64,000 nt of DNA from NCBI GenBank assembly GCA_038396605.1, contig CP121690.1:1458500-1522499 (forward strand), in the 5' to 3' direction. Positions 43,463-52,396 of the stretch are shown here, piece after piece. Position numbers and translations under genes: made by a program. The DNA is from Eubacteriales bacterium mix99. GTDB taxonomy: Bacteria > Bacillota > Clostridia > Caldicoprobacterales > DTU083. The notes below the pieces were generated by a model. That model searched no databases, was not told the DNA's origin, and saw only the letters and a list, made by a program, of their open reading frames with translations. Position 1 is the stretch's first letter, and every line of letters starts with the position of its first letter.

Positions 43463-43702
43463 ATGTGGTTAACCTTTTGGGGCGTTTTCCTGGTATCCTC
43501 CGGTTTGTTTCTCATTCTGAAATACAGTTTCAAATGGAATGTTTCCACCGGTAAGGTGCTGATCGGTTTGTTTTTGATATCCTGGGGTCTTTCGGTTCTG
43601 ATCGGACGGGCAGGAATTGGCTTTCCGGATAATGGCGGCAATTATCTTTTCCGGAGCAGCGGGGGGGCAGGCAGCCTGACCTGCAGATGGGGACGACTTT
43701 GA
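43463..43702 (+). CDS. Small two-helix membrane protein (LiaF/DUF5668-like N-terminus)
   Basis: A 79-residue protein: MWLTFWGVFLVSSGLFLILKY and VLIGLFLISWGLSVLI are two transmembrane helices of the kind found in LiaF-type or DUF5668 proteins. GTGGAGGG lies 8 bases upstream. The last ~15 residues follow a run of seven G and turn unusual (SLTCRWGRL); with six G the frame would end after GGQAA, so a frameshift or phase variation in the G tract is possible. It overlaps the MFS start by 16 bases. Confidence 0.6.
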   Translation: MWLTFWGVFLVSSGLFLILKYSFKWNVSTGKVLIGLFLISWGLSVLIGRAGIGFPDNGGNYLFRSSGGAGSLTCRWGRL

Positions 43703-44952
43703 CATTCACTTATAAACATACCCGAAACGCCAGTTACATCGGTTATATTACGCAGGCGATTATCAATAATCTGTCCCCTCTTTTGTTTGTCACGTTTCAA
43801 AGGGAATTTGGAATTTCCCTGGAGCAGATTGGGCTGCTGATCTCCCTGAACTTCATCATTCAGATTCTCGTGGATCTTGCAGCGGCTCAATTTGTGGATC
43901 GGATTGGTTATCGCACCTCTGCCGTTCTGGCTCACATCCTGTGTACCGCAGGTCTGATTTGTCTTGGCATTTTACCCAATGTTCTGCCGAATCCCTATGC
44001 GGGGCTGCTGGCAGCCGTGATTTTGAATGCGATCGGAGGCGGCACGATTGAAGTGATTATCAGTCCCATTGTGGAATCCCTGCCCGGTGAGGAAAAAGCT
44101 TCTGCCATGAGCCTGCTGCATTCCTTTTACTGTTGGGGACATGTGGCGGTTGTGACGATTTCGACCCTGTATTTTCAGATGGCAGGAACGGAGCGCTGGT
44201 TTCTTTTGCCGCTGCTTTGGGCATTGGTTCCGTTTTGCAACACTTTTTTATTTTGGAAGGTACCGCTTCGGAATCTGGTGGAAAAACAGGAGCAGACCCC
44301 CGTTCGGACACTGTTTTCCTCCGGAATGTTCTGGATTCTGTTTGTTCTGATCCTCAGTGCAGGAGCATCAGAGCAGGCTATGTCCCAGTGGTCTTCCCTG
44401 TTTGCGGAAACAGGGCTCGGGGTATCGAAAACCCTTGGGGATCTGCTGGGTCCCGGTGCATTTGCCGCGCTTATGGGAGTATCCCGCGCTTTTTACGGAT
44501 GGAAGGGGAGCGGGCTGGATCTGCACAGGGCACTTGTCATCAGCAGCGTCTGCTGTGCGGCAAGTTATCTGTTGGCCGTCTTTTCGCCCCTGCCCCTGGT
44601 TTCTCTCATCGGATGTGCTCTGGTGGGGCTTTTTGTGGGGATTATGTGGCCCGGCATTATAAGTCTGTCCGCGGAACTCTATCCACAGGGAGGAACGGTT
44701 CTGTTTGCTGTACTGGCTTTGGCAGGGGATGTGGGCTGCTCTGCCGGTCCCGGCCTTGTAGGTCTGGTATCCAGTGCCGTGCAGGGTGCGGGGTATTCTT
44801 CTCTCTTTGGCCGGCTTCCCGGCAGCAGCGGTACGGAAACCGGCCTGAAGGCGGGGCTCCTGCTGGCCGTCCTGTTTCCGGTTCTGATGGTGCTGGGAGT
44901 CCGGGCGCTTCGCAGACGCCACAACACTTCGGAAAACCAGGTGGAAATATAG
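43687..44952 (+). CDS. Major facilitator superfamily transporter
   Basis: A 421-residue protein with about 12 hydrophobic helices in two halves. The first half has QFVDRIGYRTSAVLAHILC, the MFS loop 2-3 equivalent; the C-terminal half holds GIMWPGIISLSAELYPQGGTVLFAVLALAGDVGCSAGP, typical of sugar/drug MFS members. NLSPLLFVTFQREFGISLEQIGLLISLNF at the N-terminus resembles fucose permease-like proteins. The substrate is unknown. The start overlaps the preceding small gene, and a methyltransferase gene follows after 11 bases. Confidence 0.85.
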   Translation: MGTTLTFTYKHTRNASYIGYITQAIINNLSPLLFVTFQREFGISLEQIGLLISLNFIIQILVDLAAAQFVDRIGYRTSAVLAHILCTAGLICLGILPNVLPNPYAGLLAAVILNAIGGGTIEVIISPIVESLPGEEKASAMSLLHSFYCWGHVAVVTISTLYFQMAGTERWFLLPLLWALVPFCNTFLFWKVPLRNLVEKQEQTPVRTLFSSGMFWILFVLILSAGASEQAMSQWSSLFAETGLGVSKTLGDLLGPGAFAALMGVSRAFYGWKGSGLDLHRALVISSVCCAASYLLAVFSPLPLVSLIGCALVGLFVGIMWPGIISLSAELYPQGGTVLFAVLALAGDVGCSAGPGLVGLVSSAVQGAGYSSLFGRLPGSSGTETGLKAGLLLAVLFPVLMVLGVRALRRRHNTSENQVEI

Positions 44953-44963
44953 GAGGGAAGATC

Positions 44964-45836
44964 ATGTCCTTTGAAGGACTGCAGAAAAGTGAGGGGCTGT
45001 TCCGATGCCCCATATGTTCCGGCGCCATGAAGCTGGAACAGGAAAAGAGCCTGATCTGTGGGAAAGGGCATTGCTTCGATCTGTCCCGGAAAGGCTATAT
45101 CAATTTTCTGCTGCGTCCTGTCCGGACGGAGTATAACAAGGCGATGCTCCAGGCAAGGAACCGGATCCTGACAGGCGGCATTTTTCTGCCCCTGGCACAG
45201 CGAATATGCGGGATTCTGGAAAGGGAAACCAGCTCTGCCGGTCAAAATCCGATCAGGATATTGGATGCGGGATGCGGAGAAGGCACCTTTCTGGCCCAGA
45301 CGGCGGATTGCCTCAGGAATCTGGTGCCTGCCGGCGTCAATGGCATGGGAATGGACATTTCAAAAGAAGGAATCCGGATTGCCTCCGGAAAGCATCGGGA
45401 TTTCCTCTGGTGCGTCGGTGATCTTGCGAACTGTCCGTTTCAGGACTACAGGATGGATGTGATTCTGAATCTCCTGTCGCCGTCCAATTACGGGGAATTC
45501 CACAGGATCCTGGCAGACGGAGGGCTGCTGATCAAGATAGTGCCCGAAAGCGATTATCTGAAGGAATTGAGGGAAACATTGTATGACCGGACGGAGAAGC
45601 AGACCTATTCCAATGAAAAGGTTCTTCGGCATTTTCAGGAACATTTCCATTTGTCCGGCCAGGAACGGGTCCGTTATTCCGTAGCAATGGATCCGGAAAA
45701 GCTGGGGGATTTGATCCGTATGACGCCTCTTTCCTGGAGCGCTTCCCGTGAGAAAATCCAGGGCGCATTGCATTCCGGTATGGACAGTGTAACGGTGGAT
45801 ATGATGGTGCTGATTGGGAAAAACAGCGGGATCTGA
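44964..45836 (+). CDS. rlmA: RlmA-like 23S rRNA guanine-N1 methyltransferase
   Basis: A 290-residue SAM-dependent enzyme. The N-terminal four-cysteine zinc site (RCPICSGAMKLEQEKSLICGKGHCFDLSRKGYINFLL) and the SAM motif RILDAGCGEGTFL are the family pattern; a late NLLSPSNYGEFHRIL segment is the catalytic NxxxP-like region. The family methylates G745 or G748 of 23S rRNA; members can affect macrolide or tylosin response. Which position is targeted here cannot be told. Start after AGGAGGG. Readings extending further upstream overlap the MFS gene in another frame and are rejected. Confidence 0.85.
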   Translation: MSFEGLQKSEGLFRCPICSGAMKLEQEKSLICGKGHCFDLSRKGYINFLLRPVRTEYNKAMLQARNRILTGGIFLPLAQRICGILERETSSAGQNPIRILDAGCGEGTFLAQTADCLRNLVPAGVNGMGMDISKEGIRIASGKHRDFLWCVGDLANCPFQDYRMDVILNLLSPSNYGEFHRILADGGLLIKIVPESDYLKELRETLYDRTEKQTYSNEKVLRHFQEHFHLSGQERVRYSVAMDPEKLGDLIRMTPLSWSASREKIQGALHSGMDSVTVDMMVLIGKNSGI

Positions 45837-45844
45837 TTCCATGA

Positions 45845-45882
45845 AAAAAGGAGACGGTCCCCTAAAAGGTTCCGTCTCCTTA
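45845..45882. terminator. Bidirectional terminator between rlmA and the M16C peptidase
   Basis: AAGGAGACGG...CCGTCTCCTT stem. The minus-strand transcript has a T run (TTTTTTC) after the stem, so it serves mainly the peptidase gene; rlmA ends 9 bases before it. Confidence 0.7.
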
Positions 45883-45908
45883 TCTGTTTCCTCATTTGTT
45901 CCAGAGTT

Positions 45909-48842
45909 TTATTCCTGTCCGAAGACGCGGATCCGTTTTTTGAACAAATCCTTATTCGCTTCAATCTTGCCTTCTCCACCCAGCACGCAGATAAAGTTGT
46001 TCTTTGTAATATCCCGTGCCAAACCGGCCAGTGCTTTGATGTCTTCTGCCTTTGTACGGAGAATCTCATGCCTTTCCTGCTGGATCTGGCTTCGGGAAAG
46101 GCCGGTGAAGTAGTTGATATCCGCCCGGTCGCCTTTCATCTGCGGGGTCAGGGGCGCATCGATACTGCTGATGGTACCGATGATGTATTTCTTCATTTCC
46201 CTCTCGTCCGCTTCAAAGTCGGACAGATAATCGGACAGCCCGTCATAGTTTTCCAGGGTTTCCCGCAGACTGGGGTCCCGGTAAGAGGTAAAGATCATCA
46301 TCCCGCTTCGGGTAAAGACGACAGACACGCCGTAAGCACCGCCCTGGATCCGGACGCGGTTCCAGAGGTAATCCATATTGGCAATGGTCCGAAGCACCTG
46401 CATGGACCCGGTATAGTGATAGCCCATCTTGAGGAAGCTGTATCCCTTGGCCACATACTGCACCTTGCTGGGGGTCATCAGGCCTTCATTTTCTGCCGAA
46501 ATCCGGAACGGGAACGGTGCGGGAGCCGATTCTTCCTGTTTCAGGCTGTCAGCAAAGCGGTCGAACGGCCCGGCAAATTTCGGATAATCCTCTTCGGGCA
46601 GGGTAACGCTGGCGACCAGATTGCTTTTCTGAAAGATCAGATTGGCGGCCTGTTCCAGTTTCTGTACCAATGTTTCTTTTTCACTGTCAAAGTTGCGTTC
46701 CAGATGGCTCAGGAAGCGGTAATATTCGATTCCGGAAACCAGCTCCGTATATTTCCCCGCAGGGGAGAAATAGGAGCTGACGCGGTTCAGCGCTATGATA
46801 TTGCCGGACTGATTGATTACCATTTCCATGCGGGAACGAACCTCCTGCACGATTTCCCGGAGCCGACCGGTATCCTGATACAGGGTTTCATTTACCAGCT
46901 CGCACAAAAGCTCCATCAGTCTGGGAAGCTTGTCCGCCAGTGATTTGGCCTGGATCAGCAGCTTGGGCTTGAATTCCCCGTCCTTTGCATTCAAAGCCAG
47001 GGATTGGTTGGAGTATTCAATTCCGCCGGTGTGGATGTTGATTTCGTTGGACAGCTCCTCATAGCTGTAATTTTTGGTGTTGATCTGGCCCAGTACATTG
47101 ACCAGCAGCCCGGCATAGGGAAGCAGATCCACGGGTACGGCATCGGTGTTGAACCATAAGTTTACATAAGATATCCCATTGGTGAACAAAGGATGATGCA
47201 GTACCGGAATGCCGGATTGTGTTTTCTCGGTCAGAGGCAGCTCCTCCGCTTTGGGTTCAATGTCGGACAATTCCACCGTCGGAATGGTGGCCAGTGCTTC
47301 CGCGGAATCGGGTTCGGACTGTTTCCGCTTCAATTCCCTGGTATGATGGATGATCTCCTCCACCTGGGATTCCGTCAGCGTTTTTTTGTAGTCCCGCAGT
47401 TTGTTTTCGGTTTCCTGGTCCTTCTTCTCCGCCAGACCGGGTTTGGGCTTTGCAATCACCATACTGCTGTGAGCATTGTTCAGTATGTATTTTTCAATCA
47501 GCTCTTCAAAGAGCGGCTCGGTGAGGGCTTTCCGGATCTTTGCCAGGGTGTCTTCGAAATACAGGTGCATGGTGGGGTCTTCCCCGTAGAGCCAGCTGTC
47601 CATGCAGCGGATGCCATAGATCAGACCCTTGGGGCTGCCGCCGAAATCTGCTTCCCGGAGTTTGAATTCCCGGAAATTGATGGCGGCTTCCACCAAACGC
47701 TTGTCAATGCCCTTTGCTGCCAGGTCCCTCAATGTGGTTTCCGTGACCTGCCGGAATTTTTCCGCGTCTTCTTCATTGGCATCCTTTACGATAATGCTGA
47801 AGAAAGGCTGTTGAATCGAATTTTCAAAGGATCCGAAAACATCCTTGCCGATTCCCGCTTCCAGCAGGGCTTTTTTCAGGGGGGCGGCGGGGTTGTCCAG
47901 CAGCAGGTATTCCAGGATGTTGAACGCCAGGTAAAGGAAAGGGTCGGTGGATTGACCGATGGAATAGTTCAGGCTCAGATAGGCCTTGCCTGCAGGGTTG
48001 TCCTGGGCGGAAACAGAATATTCCGCATCCATCCTTGACATTTTGGAAAAGGGCTTCTGCACCGGGATCTCAGAGTGCACCGTCTGCCGGTCAAAATGGC
48101 TCAGATATTCTCCGTCGATAAAGCGCAGGTGGGCGTCCATGTCACCGTTTCCATACAGATAAATGTAGCTGTTGGAGGGATGATAGTATTTTTTATGGAA
48201 TGCTTCAAAGCGCTCCTGGGTCAGATCCGGGATAAAGTCGGGATCTCCGCCGGATTCATAGGCATAAGGGGTATCCGGATACAGGGATTCCTGGATTTTC
48301 GCAAAAAGGACCTGCTCCGGGGAGGAATAAGCTCCCTTCATTTCATTATATACAACGCCTTTGTAGGCCAGGGGCTGATCCTTATCTTCCAGTTCGTAAT
48401 GCCAGCCCTCCTGCATCATGGTTTCCGGCCTGGTATGGAGGCTGGGATAAAAAACAGCGTCCAGATAGACGTCCATCAGATTGGTGAAATCCTTGTCATT
48501 GCGGCTGGCAATGGGATATACCGTTTTATCCGGGTAGGTGATGGCGTTCAGGAAGGTATTGAGAGATCCTTTGACAAGCTCGACAAAAGGTTCCCGCAGG
48601 GGAAACTTTCTGGAGCCGCACAGCACCGAATGTTCCATAATATGCGGTACTCCCGTGTTGTCCGGCGGCGGTGTGCGAAAAGATATGGAGAATACTTTAT
48701 TGTCGTCATCGTTTTGCAGATAAAGCAGCCTGGCGCCGCTTTTTTCATGAAAGAACAGGTTTGCAGTGGCATTTAATTCCTTGATGGCTTTCTGTTCTTC
48801 CAACTGAAAGCCATGGTATTGCTTTCCTTTTTCCAGGTTCAT
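45909..48842 (-). CDS. M16C (PreP/insulinase-family) metallopeptidase
   Basis: A 977-residue zinc peptidase of the presequence-protease type. The inverted zinc motif HxxEH is HIMEH at 67-71 (His67, Glu70 catalytic, His71) and the third ligand region is VVYNEMKGAYSSPEQ (~145-159). Two homologous halves are present, the second inactive. The C-terminal half carries the conserved IQGGAYGVSVVF. It lacks a signal peptide, so it is expected to degrade peptides in the cytoplasm. The start at 48842 follows AAAGGAG; the ATG at 48863 precedes that site. Long plus-strand ORFs inside it are antisense shadows. Confidence 0.93.
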   Translation of the reverse strand: MNLEKGKQYHGFQLEEQKAIKELNATANLFFHEKSGARLLYLQNDDDNKVFSISFRTPPPDNTGVPHIMEHSVLCGSRKFPLREPFVELVKGSLNTFLNAITYPDKTVYPIASRNDKDFTNLMDVYLDAVFYPSLHTRPETMMQEGWHYELEDKDQPLAYKGVVYNEMKGAYSSPEQVLFAKIQESLYPDTPYAYESGGDPDFIPDLTQERFEAFHKKYYHPSNSYIYLYGNGDMDAHLRFIDGEYLSHFDRQTVHSEIPVQKPFSKMSRMDAEYSVSAQDNPAGKAYLSLNYSIGQSTDPFLYLAFNILEYLLLDNPAAPLKKALLEAGIGKDVFGSFENSIQQPFFSIIVKDANEEDAEKFRQVTETTLRDLAAKGIDKRLVEAAINFREFKLREADFGGSPKGLIYGIRCMDSWLYGEDPTMHLYFEDTLAKIRKALTEPLFEELIEKYILNNAHSSMVIAKPKPGLAEKKDQETENKLRDYKKTLTESQVEEIIHHTRELKRKQSEPDSAEALATIPTVELSDIEPKAEELPLTEKTQSGIPVLHHPLFTNGISYVNLWFNTDAVPVDLLPYAGLLVNVLGQINTKNYSYEELSNEINIHTGGIEYSNQSLALNAKDGEFKPKLLIQAKSLADKLPRLMELLCELVNETLYQDTGRLREIVQEVRSRMEMVINQSGNIIALNRVSSYFSPAGKYTELVSGIEYYRFLSHLERNFDSEKETLVQKLEQAANLIFQKSNLVASVTLPEEDYPKFAGPFDRFADSLKQEESAPAPFPFRISAENEGLMTPSKVQYVAKGYSFLKMGYHYTGSMQVLRTIANMDYLWNRVRIQGGAYGVSVVFTRSGMMIFTSYRDPSLRETLENYDGLSDYLSDFEADEREMKKYIIGTISSIDAPLTPQMKGDRADINYFTGLSRSQIQQERHEILRTKAEDIKALAGLARDITKNNFICVLGGEGKIEANKDLFKKRIRVFGQE

Positions 48843-49056
48843 AAAAAAACTCCTTTCACTCAAATAGGAATTGTCTATTCCATTCTTGTTTTTAGTATAA
48901 CCATAATAGTTATTCTACATTTCCGATGGGAATCCTTTCTTTTTCTTTCCAACGAATGAATTCCTGCATGATAAAGCATCAGAGGCTGGGAAAAAAGCAG
49001 GGCCGTTTCTACTTTTTTATAGGAACAGAACCAAGCAGAATGTTGCCGCAGCACGC

Positions 49057-49093
49057 AAATCAGGTCCTGTCCGAAATGGACAGAGCCTGATTT
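49057..49093. repeat. Stable hairpin in a gene-free region
   Basis: AAATCAGGTCCTGTCC and GGACAGAGCCTGATTT pair with two mismatches around a GAAAT loop. There is no T run on either strand, so it is not a normal terminator. The remaining 48843-49256 interval holds only AT-rich promoter-like sequence near 49210-49235 (GTTAAAATG) for the ABC genes. Confidence 0.55.
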
Positions 49094-49257
49094 GAAGCCG
49101 CACTTTTCATTGACAGCATCCTCATTATTATCACTATCGCAGATATCTCGCTATGCAAGCTTTCCAGTCAGCCGGAGGCACGCCTACGGCATACATCACT
49201 TTTTTTTATAGGCAAAGTATGTTAAAATGATTTAACAAAAAGGCAAGGAGAAACCGT

Positions 49258-49980
49258 ATGATAGAAATCAAGCATCTTTCAAAGAGTTATAACAGAGGTT
49301 CCGAAAAAGCTGTGGACGATTTGAATCTGAATGTCCGTCCCGGAGAGATCTTTGGGTTTTTGGGTCCCAACGGAGCAGGGAAAACCACTACCATTAAAAT
49401 GATGGTGGGTCTTTTAAATCCCGATAGCGGGACCATTCGGCTTGCAGGGTTTGATACTGCGGAGAATCCCCTGGAAGCAAAGCGGCAGACAGGATATGTC
49501 CCGGATAACCCGGATGTCTATGACCGGCTCACCGGGATCGAATACCTGAATTTCCTGGCAGATGTCTATGAAGTGCCTGTGAAGGAAAGGCACGGGCGGA
49601 TCCTTCAATTCCTCGACATGTTCGACCTGGCGGACGCGGTGGGAGATCTCATAAAAAGTTATTCTCATGGGATGAAGCAGAAAATTGTATTGACAGGCGC
49701 CCTGCTGCACAATCCTGCAGTATGGATACTGGATGAACCAATGGTCGGGCTGGATCCCAAATCATCCCATCTTTTGAAGGAATATATGAGGAAACACTGC
49801 GATGAGGGCAATACCGTGTTCTTTTCCACTCATGTTTTGGAGGTGGCGGAAAAGCTTTGTGACCGGATTGGTATCATCAACAAAGGAAAACTGATTGCCA
49901 TGGGTACCATGGAGGAGCTCAGACACGGCGACCAGGCCGATTCCCTGGAAAATATCTTTTTGGAGCTGACGGAACGATGA
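49258..49980 (+). CDS. ABC transporter ATP-binding protein
   Basis: A 240-residue ATPase of the exporter (CcmA/NatA-like) type. Walker A GPNGAGKTTT (about 38-47), Q-loop region, signature YSHGMKQKI (about 135-143), Walker B WILDEPMVGLDP and H-loop STHVLEVAEK. The stop overlaps the start of the permease gene by 4 bases (ATGA). The pair probably exports a hydrophobic compound or peptide or modulates the membrane; the cargo is unknown. Confidence 0.94.
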   Translation: MIEIKHLSKSYNRGSEKAVDDLNLNVRPGEIFGFLGPNGAGKTTTIKMMVGLLNPDSGTIRLAGFDTAENPLEAKRQTGYVPDNPDVYDRLTGIEYLNFLADVYEVPVKERHGRILQFLDMFDLADAVGDLIKSYSHGMKQKIVLTGALLHNPAVWILDEPMVGLDPKSSHLLKEYMRKHCDEGNTVFFSTHVLEVAEKLCDRIGIINKGKLIAMGTMEELRHGDQADSLENIFLELTER

Positions 49981-51653
49981 AAAAATTTCTTTCCTTACTC
50001 AAGACCTATTGCAATGTGTATTTTGGGATTTCATTCATGAAATATCAATATACCCGGGAGAAAAAAAGCCTGTGGAAACCGGTCCTCACTGTGGCAGGCG
50101 TGGTAATCGGTATTGGCAGCCTGATCTTTTTGTACTGCCTTATGATTCTGCAGATATTCAGGGGAGCTCAGGCAATCGGACATCCTGAAATCATATTGAC
50201 CATTGCCTTCCTGCTGTGCCAGCTGCTTTCCCTGGTCTTCGGTATCTTTTATATTATGTCGGTATTTTATTTTTCCAACGATATGGATTTACTGGTCCCC
50301 ATGCCTTTACGCCCGGGAGAGGTGCTGGGGGCAAAGTTTATTACTGTGCTGCTGAGTGAGTATCCGGTCGCGCTTTCTCTTCTTCTCCCTGCATTCATTC
50401 TTTATGGCACCACTCCGGGAACCGGCCTTTTTTATTGGCTGAAGGGGATTGTTTTAATCGGGCTGGCGCCTGTTCCGCCTTTGGTGATTGCATCCATCTT
50501 TGTTATCCTGTTGGTGCGGCTTGTCAACATCCGGCGGAACAAGGATCTCCTGATGATTATCGGCAGTCTGTTGGGCGCCTTTCTCGGGATAGGAATCAGT
50601 CTTACTGCACAGAACATACCCGATGGAAAGGAAGCGGAGTATATGGAGAAGCTGGTCCGGAGCAGCACTGCGCTTGTGAAATTCATTGGGAGCAGATTCC
50701 CGGCCAGCATCTGGGCTACCCTGGGTTTATCCCGCCCGGGCTTGCCGGGATGGGGCTATTTTCTGTTATACGCTGGATTCTCCCTGGTATTGCTGGCTGC
50801 CCTGTGGTGGCTGGGAGACCGATTCTTTTACAAAGGCTGCCTGTCCGGTCAGGAAACAAAGCGCAAAGGGAAAGCCTTATCCAGACAGGGTATGGAAAAA
50901 AGCGTCGGCACCATGTCTTCGCCGGTTTTGGCGTTGTTTCGAAGAGAATGGAAGCTGTTTTTGCGTACGCCCATATATGTAATGAATTCACTGGTTGGCG
51001 TTATTATTGTTCCTTTTAGTTTCATTTTGCCCTTTCTGACGCAGTCGGATGATTTGAAACAAGTGTTGGACTATGCCAGAGATTCTCAATATGGTTTCAT
51101 AACTGCTCTGATATCGCTGGGAATTATGCTTTTGGGATCCAATATGAATATGATCTCCTGTACCTCCATTTCCAGGGAGGGCCGCACATTCTGGATCTCC
51201 AGGATGATACCGGTCTCCCCGAAAAACCAGGTTCTGGCAAAGTTGTTCCAAAGCAGCGTTTTATCGTTTGCATGCCTGATTGTGATAGAAATACCCTTAT
51301 CTGTCCTTTTGCGTATTTTGCCCGGCCGATTTCTTGTTATCCTTGTCCTGGGGACCCTGGTCAACATCCTTATGAATATTCTGGGCCTGATCATAGATCT
51401 TCTGCATCCAAAACTTGAGTGGAATGACCCTCAGGAAGCAATCAAGCAAAATTTAAACGTTATGTTCAGTATGTTGCTTTCCTGGCTGGTAATCGCTTTG
51501 CTTGCGGGATCTGCAATTGCCCTGATTCAATACAGCATTTCGGAAGCCTGGATTTATCCGGCCCTGGGTTTGCTTACCCTCCTGCTGATTGCCCCCGGCC
51601 TGTATGGGTTGTTTGCACTTGCCAGACACCGGTATCAGGCTTTGGAAGCGTAA
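49977..51653 (+). CDS. ABC exporter permease (about 12 transmembrane helices)
   Basis: A 558-residue membrane protein with hydrophobic segments throughout (for example LTVAGVVIGIGSLIFLYCLMIL and LVGVIIVPFSFILPFLTQS). FWISRMIPVSPKNQVLAKLFQ is characteristic of the large ABC-2-type permeases found beside CcmA-like ATPases in Firmicutes. Two similar halves suggest it forms the full channel without a second permease. Translation is coupled to the ATPase. Confidence 0.85.
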   Translation: MKKFLSLLKTYCNVYFGISFMKYQYTREKKSLWKPVLTVAGVVIGIGSLIFLYCLMILQIFRGAQAIGHPEIILTIAFLLCQLLSLVFGIFYIMSVFYFSNDMDLLVPMPLRPGEVLGAKFITVLLSEYPVALSLLLPAFILYGTTPGTGLFYWLKGIVLIGLAPVPPLVIASIFVILLVRLVNIRRNKDLLMIIGSLLGAFLGIGISLTAQNIPDGKEAEYMEKLVRSSTALVKFIGSRFPASIWATLGLSRPGLPGWGYFLLYAGFSLVLLAALWWLGDRFFYKGCLSGQETKRKGKALSRQGMEKSVGTMSSPVLALFRREWKLFLRTPIYVMNSLVGVIIVPFSFILPFLTQSDDLKQVLDYARDSQYGFITALISLGIMLLGSNMNMISCTSISREGRTFWISRMIPVSPKNQVLAKLFQSSVLSFACLIVIEIPLSVLLRILPGRFLVILVLGTLVNILMNILGLIIDLLHPKLEWNDPQEAIKQNLNVMFSMLLSWLVIALLAGSAIALIQYSISEAWIYPALGLLTLLLIAPGLYGLFALARHRYQALEA

Positions 51654-51667
51654 GTTTTATCACTCAG

Positions 51668-51692
51668 ACAGGCATTTCACAAGCCTGTTTTT
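51668..51692 (+). terminator. Terminator after the ABC exporter operon
   Basis: ACAGGC (51668-51673) pairs with GCCTGT (51683-51688), followed by TTTTT, 15 bases after the stop. Confidence 0.7.
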
Positions 51693-51761
51693 GGTGTTTC
51701 CCACTCATTCGTTCACCTTTTGAATCATGGTTCATATGCTGATACAGGAGTACATAAAAGT

Positions 51762-52274
51762 ATGGGGGGCGATCATTTGTATCAGAATGATTATTGGACG
51801 AATTGGGAAAACAGAAATGCGGTTGCTTACGTGACAGGCGGACCGCTGCGGCCTCAAATCAACGGAGTGGTAAATTTTCAGAACGTTGCGGGAGGAACCT
51901 GGGTCAGCGTACAGATCACCGGCTTGCCGGAATATAAACCGGCAACGGCAACGGAGGCGCCGATAGGGCCGCTTGGATTTCACATCCATGAAAACGGCGT
52001 ATGCGAAGTGGGCAATCCAAACGATCCGTTTCAGGCTGCCGGTGGGCACTGGAATCCTACGAATCAGCCTCATGGGAACCACGCAGGGGACTTCCCCGTC
52101 CTGTTTTCCAATCAGGGTAGGGCCTGTATGGGATTTTTTACTGACAAGTTTCAAGTAAATGAGATTGTGGGAAAGTCCATTATTATTCACCAAAGTCCCG
52201 ATGATTACCGGACCCAGCCTGCCGGGGACTCCGGAAAGCGGCTGGCCTGCGGTGTGATTCAGTGGGCAGGGTAA
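51762..52274 (+). CDS. sodC: Cu/Zn superoxide dismutase family protein without signal peptide
   Basis: A 170-residue protein with the whole metal site: GFHIHENG (two Cu His), GGHWNPTNQPHGNHAGDFP (bridging and Zn His plus Zn Asp), IIIHQSPDDY (fourth Cu His), and the C-terminal GDSGKRLACGVI with the active-site Arg and disulfide Cys. ATG 51762 is preferred with CAGGAG upstream; a TTG at 51720 would add 14 residues. There is no signal peptide, unusual for bacterial SodC, so it may act in the cytoplasm or be released otherwise. Cu/Zn enzymes are uncommon in strict anaerobes. Confidence 0.9.
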   Translation: MGGDHLYQNDYWTNWENRNAVAYVTGGPLRPQINGVVNFQNVAGGTWVSVQITGLPEYKPATATEAPIGPLGFHIHENGVCEVGNPNDPFQAAGGHWNPTNQPHGNHAGDFPVLFSNQGRACMGFFTDKFQVNEIVGKSIIIHQSPDDYRTQPAGDSGKRLACGVIQWAG

Positions 52275-52396
52275 AAAACATAAAACTTTGTTGATAGCAG
52301 TCGGATAAGCTATTTCAGGAAACGACAATAAGTGCTATAATTTTAATACGGTTTATCATGACCTGTGCCGCAGTGCGGCGGGATGGGGGGGTTCTT

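Noticed and set aside
44133-44963. Upstream extension of the RlmA-like gene to a 567-residue protein
   Set aside because: The first 277 codons are a second frame of the MFS gene; the true start at 44964 has AGGAGGG and begins the family domain.
46068-48776. Long plus-strand open frames of 230-290 codons opposite the M16C peptidase
   Set aside because: Antisense shadows of a GC-rich coding region; no ribosome site and no recognisable domain, while the minus-strand peptidase is intact.
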